Positions 12,958 to 19,823 of a DNA stretch of 19,823 nt are shown piece after piece (positions within the stretch are counted from its first letter, which is position 1; every line of letters starts with the position of its first letter). The translations under genes and the position numbers were made by a program. The notes below the pieces were generated by a model. It did not search any database and was not told where the DNA came from. It saw only the letters and a list, made by a program, of their open reading frames with translations. The stretch is from 2-01-FULL-41-26 sp964587505 (GTDB lineage: Bacteria > Patescibacteriota > Minisyncoccia > 2-02-FULL-40-12 > GWA2-44-9), in contig CAZPLD010000009.1 of NCBI GenBank assembly GCA_964587505.1, forward strand, positions 1 to 19,823, read 5' to 3'.

Positions 12958-14844
12958 CTACTGTGGATAAGAGCTCGAACTACGTTCTCCGAAATACCAT
13001 TTTAATACATTATGGGCGGCCCGGATAGCCAATCCTTGGTTGGAAGCCGAGCCTTCTATCAAAACCGTGATATTAAGTTCCGGATGCTCAAAGGGAGCAA
13101 AGGCCGTGAATAGCGAATTGATGCTTCTGCCCTTTACCACTTCGGCTGTACCAGTCTTTGCTCCGGCTTTAACCGGCAAGTCTTTCAGTATTCCAGCTGT
13201 TCCGGAAATTACTGTTTCCTCCATATCGTTTTTCATCTCACCCATAACATCGTCCCTGAAAGGAAGTTTAGCAAGCACCTCTTCTTTAAATATTTTTAGG
13301 CTATTATTCTTTTCATCAACCACTCTCTGGGCAACCATCGGTTTATAAAGATTGCCTCCGTTGGCTATGGCCGAAATATAGGTATTCAGCCACAAAGGAG
13401 TGACCAAGAGGTCTCCTTGGCCTACGGAAATATTATAAGTATCCCCTTGATACCAGTTTTCGCCCTTTGTTTGAAGTTTCCAGTCCGGGCTTGGAACAAA
13501 ACCGCGTTCTTCGCCGGGCAGATCGATTCCCAATTTTACATTAGCCAGACCGGCTGTCAGGTATTTATTTATTTTTTCAGCTCCAAGACCAGAAATGTTC
13601 CCGAAACCGCCGCCAATGGTAAAAAAGAAGATATTGCACGATTGGGCAATGGCGCGCCTCAAATTAAACAGGCCGTAATCCTGCCTCCAGTTCTTGAAAA
13701 CATAAGGAGAGTTCTTGTCAAAAGGATTAGGCACAACCAAACTAATGCAATCGCGGATAGTGTCCCGGGGTGTAATTATTTCTTCCTGAAGCGCCACCAT
13801 ACCTATAAAAGGTTTTATCGTCGAACCCGGATTATATAATCCGCTTATTACCCTATTGAAAAGAGGTTTTGCCTTACTTTCAAAAATGTTTTGAAACTGC
13901 TTGTCTGACAGGCCTTTTACAAAAAGATTATTATCAAAAGAGGGAAAGCTTACCATGGCCAACACGGCGCCATTCTGGGGATTCTGGATCACTGCCGCGC
14001 CGCGGGACAACCCCGATGAGGCCAGAACTCCGTAAAGTTCGTTATACAATTTTTTCTGCAGGTCGTGATCTATATTTAAAACCAGATTCTTCCCCTGAAC
14101 AGGGTCTTTATTCAAATTCTCATCTTTTTCTTTACTGAAGAAAATTCTCCCATGTTCGCCTCTTAAAATTTCCTCGTACTGGGCCTCCGCCCCCAAACGG
14201 CCTATCATGTCAGTAGAATAATAATATTCTTTTTTTAAATCATCTTTATTAACCTTACCAACATAACCTGTTACTTGAGAAAATTGCTGTCCGTCTATAT
14301 AATAGCGTTTGGTATTCGGAACGACATAATAGCCATCGGGGTTCAGATATTTGATTGCTAAAACCTGATCTTTGTTAAGATCGGTAGCAGCAAAGAAAAC
14401 AGAATTTGTTTTGATGTTGTCTGAAACAAAAGTTTTAAACTCCTCTGGTTTAATTTTTAAAATTCCAGCTATCTTACTTTGATCATTTTCTGACGGATTT
14501 TCTCTGACCTCTCGCGAAATAATCAATAAATCAAAGCTTGGTAAATTTTTAACCAACGGCTTCCCGAGCCGATCCATAATAATGCCCCTAGGAGGCGGGA
14601 TGAGAAAATTGACCGACTTATTCTGCAAGGCAAGACTTGCAAAAAAATCATGGTCGGCAATGCCTATCTTAAAAGTAAGGGACATAACCATGGCAAATAG
14701 AATGAGGGCTGTCACAAAAGTTAACCTGAAAATATCTGCTGAAATTGGCATCTCAATATCCGAATACTCGCTGCCCGAATCTAAAAGCGTCTCCTCCGGT
14801 TGAACCCAATCCTCATTTATTGATACCCTGTAATCTTTAGGCAT
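12958..14844 (-). CDS. mrdA: Penicillin-binding protein 2 (elongation transpeptidase)
   Basis: The protein has 628 residues. It is a class B PBP that cross-links peptidoglycan during cell elongation, working with RodA and MreB/C/D. An acidic cytoplasmic tail of about 38 residues leads to one membrane helix (about 40-60), then the N-terminal dimerisation domain starting with PPPRGIIMDRLGKPL (82-97). The transpeptidase domain carries the three active-site motifs: SxxK at Ser341-Lys344 (PGSTIKPF), SxN at Ser402-Asn404 (QSCNIFF) and KTG at 563-565 (AKTGTAEV). The GQGDLLVTPLW segment is typical. It begins 9 bp after the mreD stop and is the last gene of the mre operon. A RodA gene is not in view. 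Confidence 0.95.
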   Translation of the reverse strand: MPKDYRVSINEDWVQPEETLLDSGSEYSDIEMPISADIFRLTFVTALILFAMVMSLTFKIGIADHDFFASLALQNKSVNFLIPPPRGIIMDRLGKPLVKNLPSFDLLIISREVRENPSENDQSKIAGILKIKPEEFKTFVSDNIKTNSVFFAATDLNKDQVLAIKYLNPDGYYVVPNTKRYYIDGQQFSQVTGYVGKVNKDDLKKEYYYSTDMIGRLGAEAQYEEILRGEHGRIFFSKEKDENLNKDPVQGKNLVLNIDHDLQKKLYNELYGVLASSGLSRGAAVIQNPQNGAVLAMVSFPSFDNNLFVKGLSDKQFQNIFESKAKPLFNRVISGLYNPGSTIKPFIGMVALQEEIITPRDTIRDCISLVVPNPFDKNSPYVFKNWRQDYGLFNLRRAIAQSCNIFFFTIGGGFGNISGLGAEKINKYLTAGLANVKLGIDLPGEERGFVPSPDWKLQTKGENWYQGDTYNISVGQGDLLVTPLWLNTYISAIANGGNLYKPMVAQRVVDEKNNSLKIFKEEVLAKLPFRDDVMGEMKNDMEETVISGTAGILKDLPVKAGAKTGTAEVVKGRSINSLFTAFAPFEHPELNITVLIEGSASNQGLAIRAAHNVLKWYFGERSSSSYPQ

Positions 14845-14853
14845 TCGTCAAAT

Positions 14854-15216
14854 TTAAATTATTTTACTTACTAAAACCGATGTCTCCCAGAACACAGCGA
14901 ACATAGTTACCCCCGAAAGAATCGTCAAGGCAATACTTCTAATATTAAAAAATGTATTTAACAAAAAGAGTACTGCTGCCGATGCCAATAACGGCAGTAT
15001 TAAAGTCCCCATTTTTAACCCCCAATAAAATTCTGCCGATCCGGAAAATACTACTCCAAGCACCAAACCCGTAAGACTAACTTTGTAGTACAAAAACACT
15101 GCAACAAGGAAAATAACGGTCAAAATACCTTCTCTAAAACCAAAAAAGGCCGGAAATATTATACCGTCAAAAAACATTACCGCAAAAAATAAGACGACGG
15201 TTAAACCGATCTTCAT
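14854..15216 (-). CDS. mreD: Rod shape-determining protein MreD (short form)
   Basis: The protein has 120 residues, shorter than the usual 160, and almost entirely hydrophobic, with four or five membrane helices. Helix 1 is MKIGLTVVLFFAVMFFDG. There is a Glu in a membrane helix in SGSAEFYWGL, a position often held by a polar residue in this family. MreD is poorly conserved, so the call rests on size, topology and position between mreC and mrdA. Its ATG overlaps the mreC stop by 4 bases, so the two are translationally coupled. Confidence 0.8.
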   Translation of the reverse strand: MKIGLTVVLFFAVMFFDGIIFPAFFGFREGILTVIFLVAVFLYYKVSLTGLVLGVVFSGSAEFYWGLKMGTLILPLLASAAVLFLLNTFFNIRSIALTILSGVTMFAVFWETSVLVSKII

Positions 15217-16007
15217 TGCTTTGTTTTAATTACCAACACCCGGTTCAATTGATAATCTTTGACAGCAGGGCGGATGCGGATCTTCTTGAACATCTGAGTT
15301 ACATTGGCTTCTACATAATCTACGGTACCGACAATCAGGGCCGGAGGAAATAAGTCATTACCGGTCGATATCAATGTGTCTGATTCTTTTATTTCATCCT
15401 CTTGGACAACAAAATCAAGATACATGCCGTCAATTAAAGCACCGCGCGCAATGCCGGAAGTGCCGGAACCCATCACTTTGGCGGTAATTTTAAATTCAGG
15501 ATCGGATACAAAAAGGATTCTCGAAAAATTCTGCATGACCTTCTGAATTTTTCCAACTAAGACTCCTTCGGCGGTAACCACAACATCGCCTTCGGTTATG
15601 CCTTCCTCGGCTCCCTTGTTCAGGAGAACATTATATCCTGAAGGGGCAAGATTCAGGCTGAAAATGCCAGCATCAACCACGGAATAACCTGATCTCTGGG
15701 AAACCTGGGCAGCACGTCTTAAAAAGTCGTTCTCGTTTTCCAGAATATCGATTTCGGCTTTTAAGCTAAGTGTAACTTCCCGGTCTTGTTTTAGTTTATC
15801 ATTCTCGCTTGCGAGACGATTGAAGTTTTTGACCTTTCCAACAAAACCGCCGAAACTTTCTGCTTTCGTAAATAAATAACCTGCCGAACTTATAAAATAT
15901 CTCGGATAAAAGATCAGCCGGTCTTTCATCACGTATTTATTTAAAAAAACAGCGCCGATAACGGCTGCCAAGAAAATAACACTCGCTTTTATTGGAAAAT
16001 GCTTCAT
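15213..16007 (-). CDS. mreC: Rod shape-determining protein MreC
   Basis: The protein has 264 residues. One N-terminal membrane helix (about 8-25) is followed by a helical coil (about 55-100: LASENDKLKQ, KAEIDILENENDFLRR) that mediates dimerisation. Two beta-barrel domains follow, with the typical ENDKL, GSGTSGIARG and GNDLFPPALIVGTV patterns. MreC sits on the outer face of the membrane and couples MreB filaments and PBP2 to wall synthesis. It starts 6 bp after the mreB stop and overlaps mreD by 4 bases. No Shine-Dalgarno is visible. Confidence 0.95.
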   Translation of the reverse strand: MKHFPIKASVIFLAAVIGAVFLNKYVMKDRLIFYPRYFISSAGYLFTKAESFGGFVGKVKNFNRLASENDKLKQDREVTLSLKAEIDILENENDFLRRAAQVSQRSGYSVVDAGIFSLNLAPSGYNVLLNKGAEEGITEGDVVVTAEGVLVGKIQKVMQNFSRILFVSDPEFKITAKVMGSGTSGIARGALIDGMYLDFVVQEDEIKESDTLISTGNDLFPPALIVGTVDYVEANVTQMFKKIRIRPAVKDYQLNRVLVIKTKQ

Positions 16008-16013
16008 TAAAAT

Positions 16014-17063
16014 TTAGAAATAGTCGTCCTTTTGGGTTGTTACCAAAACATTCTTCAGCTGTTCAACGTTTTCTAAAATAAAGCCGCAACCTCTTGCCAC
16101 CGCAGTCAGAGGGTCGTCAACTATTTTTACGAATAATTTAGTTTCATGGGCTATCAGTTTGTCCAAACCTTTCAATAATGCACCCCCGCCGGCAAGAAAT
16201 ATATATCTATTTATCAAATCGGCTGTTAGTTCGGGAGGAGTTTCTTCAATTGTATTTTTAACGGCAAGAACAATACTTTTTATGGAACGCTGCATTGCCT
16301 CTCTTATCTCTTCCGAGGTTATGGATATTTCTTTAGGCAAACCGGAAACCAGATCTCTGCCCCTAACCTGTCCGTCTTCTTCCTTTTCGGAAGGATAGGC
16401 CGAACCAAAATTCAATTTTAAATTTTCTGCCGTAGCTTCTCCCACCAGAAGATTTCTTTCTTCTCTCAAATACCTGACAATATCTTCATTAAGCTTGTCT
16501 CCGGCTACCCGCAAAGAACGGGAAGCAATAACACCGCCCATGGAAATGACCGCCACTTCGGTTGTACCGCCGCCCATATCTACTATTACATTTGCTACCG
16601 CCTCGTGAACAGGCAGGCGGGCCCCGATGGCAGCAGCCATCGGCTCCTCAATTAAATAAACCTCTCTCGCTCCGGCATTATAAGTAGCATCTTCAACGGC
16701 TCTTTTTTCCACTTCCGTAACGCCGGAAGGAATTCCGATCACCACTCTTGGGCGGGGCAATAAAGTAAAACCTTCACGATGAACTTTGTCTATAAAATAT
16801 TTGAGCATCTGCTCAGTCACTTCAAAGTCGGAAACAACGCCGTTTATCAAAGGACGGGAAACCGTAATATATCCAGGCGTCCGGCCAACCATAGTTCTGG
16901 CCTCTTTGCCGATAGCCAATATTTTTCCGGTTTTTTGGTTTACCGCAACGATTGACGGCTCATTGATGACAATGCCTTTTCCGCGAACATAAACCAGGGT
17001 ATTTGCCGTACCTAAGTCAATTCCAATATCCTTAGACCAATAACCAAAAAGTTTGTTGAGCAT
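16014..17063 (-). CDS. mreB: Rod shape-determining protein MreB
   Basis: The protein has 349 residues, full length for the family. It is an actin-like ATPase forming filaments under the membrane that guide elongation. The phosphate-1 loop is DLGTANT (from Asp16), the phosphate-2 loop DMGGGTTEVA (about 167-176), and the adenosine motif AGGGALLKGLD is near the C-terminus. The N-terminal MLNKLFGYWSKDIGI could be the short amphipathic membrane-binding helix. The gene has its own near-consensus promoter inside the end of proS, with a 5' leader of only a few bases, and leads mreBCD-mrdA. No Shine-Dalgarno is present. Confidence 0.97.
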   Translation of the reverse strand: MLNKLFGYWSKDIGIDLGTANTLVYVRGKGIVINEPSIVAVNQKTGKILAIGKEARTMVGRTPGYITVSRPLINGVVSDFEVTEQMLKYFIDKVHREGFTLLPRPRVVIGIPSGVTEVEKRAVEDATYNAGAREVYLIEEPMAAAIGARLPVHEAVANVIVDMGGGTTEVAVISMGGVIASRSLRVAGDKLNEDIVRYLREERNLLVGEATAENLKLNFGSAYPSEKEEDGQVRGRDLVSGLPKEISITSEEIREAMQRSIKSIVLAVKNTIEETPPELTADLINRYIFLAGGGALLKGLDKLIAHETKLFVKIVDDPLTAVARGCGFILENVEQLKNVLVTTQKDDYF

Positions 17064-17073
17064 TTTGGTCTAA

Positions 17074-17101
17074 ATTATAGACCCTTGAGAACCTCTGTCA
17101 A
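17074..17101 (-). promoter_or_regulatory. mreB operon promoter with -10 in a palindrome
   Basis: On the minus strand TTGACA (17101-17096), a 16-bp spacer and TATAAT (17079-17074): both hexamers are perfect consensus. The -10 lies in the palindrome GGTCTA-TAATT-TAGACC (17067-17083, perfect 6-bp arms), a possible operator. The promoter overlaps the last codons and stop of proS. Confidence 0.8.
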
Positions 17102-18307
17102 CTTGATGAGTTTGAAATCTTTTTCGTTGCGGAGTTTGAGTTCTACGCTGTCTTTTTCAAGAGTTTTCTTGCTGACAACAATTCTGACTGGACAACCAAT
17201 CAAATCGGCATCGGCAAATTTTTCTCCGGCGGTTTTGTCATCACGGTCGTCAAATAAAACTTCCGTGCCCGAATCAATCAGTTGATGGTATACTTTTTCG
17301 GATTCTTGAATTTTTCCGTCCAAGCAAACCAGGTGAACCTTGTAAGGTGCCACACTCTCCGGCCAAATGATTCCCTTGTCGTCATTATGAATTTCTACCA
17401 TAGTTGCCATGAGCCGGCTTATTCCTATGCCATAGGCGCCCATGATAATCGGATGTTTGTCTCCTTTCTCATCTATAAAGTTAAGCCCCAAGGCCTCCGA
17501 GTATTTAGTTCCGTTATTAAATATATTGCCGACCTCTATGGCTTTTTTCTCGGAAATATTTCCGCCGCATTTAGAACACTCATCTCCGTCTTTTAATTTT
17601 GTTATTTCTTTATTCTCGGCATATTCGCATTTATCGCACACATAAATAGTATCTTCGCCGATATCAGATATGACCTGAAATTCATGGGTAAATTTGTCGG
17701 TAAAAACCCCTCCGGCCGCAAGAGTATAAATCGCTTTCAATCCGCAACGCTCAAAAACTCCATGATATGCCTGAGTGGCTTTTTCATAATATTTATTTAA
17801 ATCATCTTCTGAAGAATGGAAGCTATACAAGTCCTTCATCATAAATTCCCGGCCTCTCAACAATCCTGATTTAGCTCTTGCTTCGTGCCGGAATTTGGTT
17901 TGTATCTGATAGGCGGCAAAAGGAAGGTCTTTGTAGGAATTTACATACTTGGCCGCAATAGAGGTTAGAACTTCCTCGTGTGACCAGCCAAGAACAAATT
18001 CGGACTCTTTTTCGTTTTTTGGTTTGGCAAAATATCCGACATCCAGATTCCATCGGCCAGTCGGTTCCATGTATTTCTTCTCCACCAAGGCCGGCATGAA
18101 CATCTCTTGGCCGTCAATTTTGTTCATCTCTTCTCTAACGATATTTATTATTTTCTGGGCAACTTTCCAGCCAAGAGGCAGAAAAGAATATATTCCGGCA
18201 GAATTCTTGTACACAAACCCGCCCCGGAGCAAAAGTTGGGCATTCTTTGACGGCTCGTCGCTTGGCACCTCACGGATTGTTTTAGTAAATAATTTAGATA
18301 ATCTCAT
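17075..18307 (-). CDS. proS: Proline--tRNA ligase, short form
   Basis: The protein has 410 residues. It charges tRNA-Pro with proline. The class II core has motif 1 around 50-75, motif 2 FRHEARAKSGLLRGREF at 139-155 and motif 3 GAYGIGISRL at 290-299; the anticodon-binding domain occupies about 310-410. Full-length bacterial enzymes (about 570 residues) carry a 180-residue editing domain between motifs 2 and 3. Here only about 70 residues remain, with CDKC (224-227) and CSKC (244-247), a likely zinc knuckle. Editing of mischarged alanine is probably not done by this protein. The preceding 22 bases match those before the gene at 1671. The stop lies within the mreB -10 box. Confidence 0.95.
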   Translation of the reverse strand: MRLSKLFTKTIREVPSDEPSKNAQLLLRGGFVYKNSAGIYSFLPLGWKVAQKIINIVREEMNKIDGQEMFMPALVEKKYMEPTGRWNLDVGYFAKPKNEKESEFVLGWSHEEVLTSIAAKYVNSYKDLPFAAYQIQTKFRHEARAKSGLLRGREFMMKDLYSFHSSEDDLNKYYEKATQAYHGVFERCGLKAIYTLAAGGVFTDKFTHEFQVISDIGEDTIYVCDKCEYAENKEITKLKDGDECSKCGGNISEKKAIEVGNIFNNGTKYSEALGLNFIDEKGDKHPIIMGAYGIGISRLMATMVEIHNDDKGIIWPESVAPYKVHLVCLDGKIQESEKVYHQLIDSGTEVLFDDRDDKTAGEKFADADLIGCPVRIVVSKKTLEKDSVELKLRNEKDFKLIKLTEVLKGL

Positions 18308-18348
18308 TGTTTAGAAATTAGTAATTAGAAATTAGAAATTGCGATTTT

Positions 18349-19431
18349 TCAGAAAAATCGGATTATGTCTTTAGTCGTCACATATACCATTAACGCTATC
18401 AGTAAAGCAAAGCCGACGGCGTTAACCAGCTGCTCGGCTTTTTTATTTACCGGCGAGCCCTTCAGCTTCTCTATAATTATAAGCAAAGCCCGGCCTCCGT
18501 CCAAGGCCGGAAATGGAATAATATTTAAAACCGCCAGATTGACCGATATCATCGCGGTAAATTGCATCAGATAATTTATTCCCATTCTTGCGGCTTGGCC
18601 GGTAAGAGTGGCTATGCCAACCGGACCTGAAACATCGGCAATCAATTTACCTTTTAACAAAAGCGTCTTGAAAAGCATAAAATACCCGACGACTGTATTC
18701 ATTGTAAGGATAACGGCATCATAGACCCCTCGCCAGACCGCTTCATACCACGGATAAGAAACCACGCCTGTAAGAGCCAGAGAAACTCCCAGCGCCCCTT
18801 GGCCGGCTGGAGGATTCACTCTCGGCACAATTTCTTTTTCCAAGATTTCTTTATTTCTTTTTATTACTATCGTTACCGGCTTGCCAGCATTTTCGCGTAT
18901 AAATGTCTGGGCGTCTTCCGCATTAAAAACCGCTTTCAAAGAACCGTTCAGTTTAAACCCGCTAACCTCATCTAGAAGTTTCAGTCCAGCTTTATCTGCC
19001 GGACTATCTTTAGAAATCTCAATTAACTGGACTTCTTTATCTCGGGCAATGGATGCAGTCTTGTCGTCAATTAATCCTATTCTCAACCCCAAAAAATTCG
19101 TAACCATTAAAAGAACGACTGCCAAAAAAAAGTTCATTGTCACTCCGGCGATAATGACTTTAAGCCGGGGGCCGGCGGGCTTAGAAGAAAAACTTCTCGG
19201 GTTATTGGCCTCTTCTCCTCCTTCACCGAGAATTTTCACAAAACCCCCGAAAGGTATCGCGTTTATTGAATAGAGTGTCTCGCCTTTTCTGATACCCCAA
19301 ATCCTTGGCGGAAAACCGAAACCGAATTCTTCCACTTTCATCCCCGCTCTTTTAGCAAAAATAAAATGCCCAAACTCGTGGACAAAAACCAGCACCCCCA
19401 GAACGATTATAAAGATAATGGCAGTAATCAT
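18349..19431 (-). CDS. rseP: Site-2 zinc metalloprotease RseP/RasP
   Basis: The protein has 360 residues from ATG 19431. It cuts proteins inside the membrane, for example after a first cleavage of an anti-sigma factor or signal peptide remnants. The first helix carries the zinc motif HEFGH (18-22). A second hydrophobic region is near 93-112, followed by a PDZ domain (about 125-200). The third zinc ligand is in NIIPFPALDGG (Asp311), with further helices at 285-305 and 337-353. The frame is open upstream to 19551, but that stretch contains the terminator of the preceding gene. MITAIIFIIV is the family-like start, after a TAGAAT box. Confidence 0.95.
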   Translation of the reverse strand: MITAIIFIIVLGVLVFVHEFGHFIFAKRAGMKVEEFGFGFPPRIWGIRKGETLYSINAIPFGGFVKILGEGGEEANNPRSFSSKPAGPRLKVIIAGVTMNFFLAVVLLMVTNFLGLRIGLIDDKTASIARDKEVQLIEISKDSPADKAGLKLLDEVSGFKLNGSLKAVFNAEDAQTFIRENAGKPVTIVIKRNKEILEKEIVPRVNPPAGQGALGVSLALTGVVSYPWYEAVWRGVYDAVILTMNTVVGYFMLFKTLLLKGKLIADVSGPVGIATLTGQAARMGINYLMQFTAMISVNLAVLNIIPFPALDGGRALLIIIEKLKGSPVNKKAEQLVNAVGFALLIALMVYVTTKDIIRFF

Positions 19432-19438
19432 TATTCTT

Positions 19439-19444
19439 ATTCTA
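19439..19444 (-). promoter_or_regulatory. Possible rseP -10 box (leaderless)
   Basis: TAGAAT on the minus strand at -13 to -8 from the ATG at 19431. The matching -35 position reads TTTTTA, a poor match. It is needed if the terminator at 19457-19486 works. Confidence 0.4.
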
Positions 19445-19456
19445 TAACTAAAATCT

Positions 19457-19486
19457 AAAAATAAAAAGACCGCCTTGTTTGGCGGT
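19457..19486 (-). terminator. Terminator of the 19487-19723 gene
   Basis: On the minus strand ACCGCC-AAACAA-GGCGGT followed by CTTTTTATTTTT. The stem begins at the stop codon of the small gene. Confidence 0.85.
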
Positions 19487-19723
19487 TTATTCTTGATATT
19501 CTGGTAATCCTTCATGCATAGACCACAGTCCAGGTTCAGCGCACTTCTCAATTATGTCCCCATTATCTAATCTTATTTGGGTATATCTAACTTTGGAGAT
19601 ACTGCCATATACTTTTCTTTCAACAAATCTGACAACAGTTCCTTCTCTTGGATTATCCCTGACATGTGCCATGCATCCATTCGCTGTTACTATGCGAACT
19701 CGGTCACCAATATGGATTTTCAT
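19487..19723 (-). CDS. Small SH3/KOW-like hypothetical protein
   Basis: The protein has 78 residues from the ATG at 19723. MKIHIGDRVRIV, then GTVVRFVERKVYG, then YTQIRLDNGDIIEKC: short beta strands around a Gly-Asp-Arg-Val-Arg turn, as in SH3-like barrels of nucleic-acid- or ribosome-associated proteins. This fold call is from pattern only. Three Cys or His residues do not form a clear metal site. A GTG at 19735 in the same frame lies inside the GGAG Shine-Dalgarno that serves the ATG (6-bp spacing), so the ATG is preferred. It stands between frr and rseP with terminators on both sides, as an independent unit. Confidence 0.7.
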   Translation of the reverse strand: MKIHIGDRVRIVTANGCMAHVRDNPREGTVVRFVERKVYGSISKVRYTQIRLDNGDIIEKCAEPGLWSMHEGLPEYQE

Positions 19724-19749
19724 CCAACTCTCCACAATAAAGAACTTAA

Positions 19750-19782
19750 GAAAAAAATACCACTTCGGTGGTATTTTATCAA
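19750..19782 (-). terminator. frr terminator, with possible promoter for the next gene inside
   Basis: AATACCAC-TTCG-GTGGTATT hairpin with T/A runs on both sides, just after the frr stop. On the minus strand TTGATA (19782-19777), a 17-bp spacer and TATTTT (19759-19754) could be the promoter of the small gene, with a leader of about 24 nt. The terminator is clear; the promoter is tentative. Confidence 0.7.
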
Positions 19783-19823
19783 CTCATCAATTCCTGTTCT
19801 TTTTTCTTGGTCATGTCGTCAAA
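19779..19823 (-). CDS. frr: Ribosome recycling factor, C-terminal 14 residues only
   Basis: The minus-strand frame from the window edge reads FDDMTKKKEQELMS then TGA. This matches the end of ribosome recycling factor, whose C-termini have a helix of the type (D)xxxxKKEKELM. The position, upstream of rseP and proS, is the usual bacterial place for frr. The rest of the gene is off the right edge. Confidence 0.7.
   Translation of the reverse strand, partial: FDDMTKKKEQELMS

Noticed and set aside
18308..18360. CGATTTTT/AAAAATCG hairpin at the rseP stop as a terminator
   Set aside because: The stem is A/T-rich and no T-tract follows. The downstream proS start has an AT-rich spacer and may be cotranscribed.
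19432..19551. Longer rseP starting at 19551
   Set aside because: The added 40 residues would read through the terminator hairpin and the end of the small upstream gene, and the family begins with the first membrane helix.

Overview
The window looks like a chromosomal piece of a Candidate Phyla Radiation (Patescibacteria, Parcubacteria-like) bacterium. Reasons: short AT-rich housekeeping genes with tight or overlapping junctions; a 410-residue prolyl-tRNA synthetase without a full editing domain; low-complexity coiled-coil proteins of unknown function; and several genes whose start codon sits 7 to 9 bases after a -10 box, as expected for leaderless mRNA. TGA ends frr, rseP and ftsQ, so the TGA-as-glycine code of Gracilibacteria does not apply. 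The lineage is inferred, not shown by a marker phylogeny.

Layout. 1-3493 (minus strand): two unrecognised coiled-coil proteins and a small helical protein. Between them lie two fold-back elements and a GC-rich, Shine-Dalgarno-led gene (714-1217) with its own promoter and terminator. 3576-6424 (plus strand): two overlapping membrane glycosyltransferase-like genes. The first appears to lack the catalytic loop; the second carries an in-frame palindromic insertion. 6425-8620: no housekeeping gene. It holds a 445-bp composite fold-back, a GC-rich minus-strand transcription unit of about 780 nt that may be a structured RNA or a broken gene, and a second GC-rich gene (7830-8507). 8644-12735 (minus strand): greA, lysS, serS, ftsQ. 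12958-17063 (minus strand): mreB-mreC-mreD-mrdA, the cell-elongation operon, read from a near-consensus promoter inside the end of proS. 17075-19823 (minus strand): frr (tail only), a small SH3-like protein, rseP, proS. This is the usual frr-to-proS order, but uppS, cdsA and dxr are missing from between.

Two gene styles coexist. The native genes are AT-rich, lack Shine-Dalgarno sites and often seem leaderless or are coupled by short junctions. The GC-rich units have strong sigma70-type promoters, 50-270-nt leaders, a small hairpin just before a strong Shine-Dalgarno, no recognisable homologue and a strong terminator. They look like separately acquired single-gene cassettes, and with the fold-back elements they are the most unusual content here. 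No transposase, tRNA, rRNA or CRISPR array is visible.
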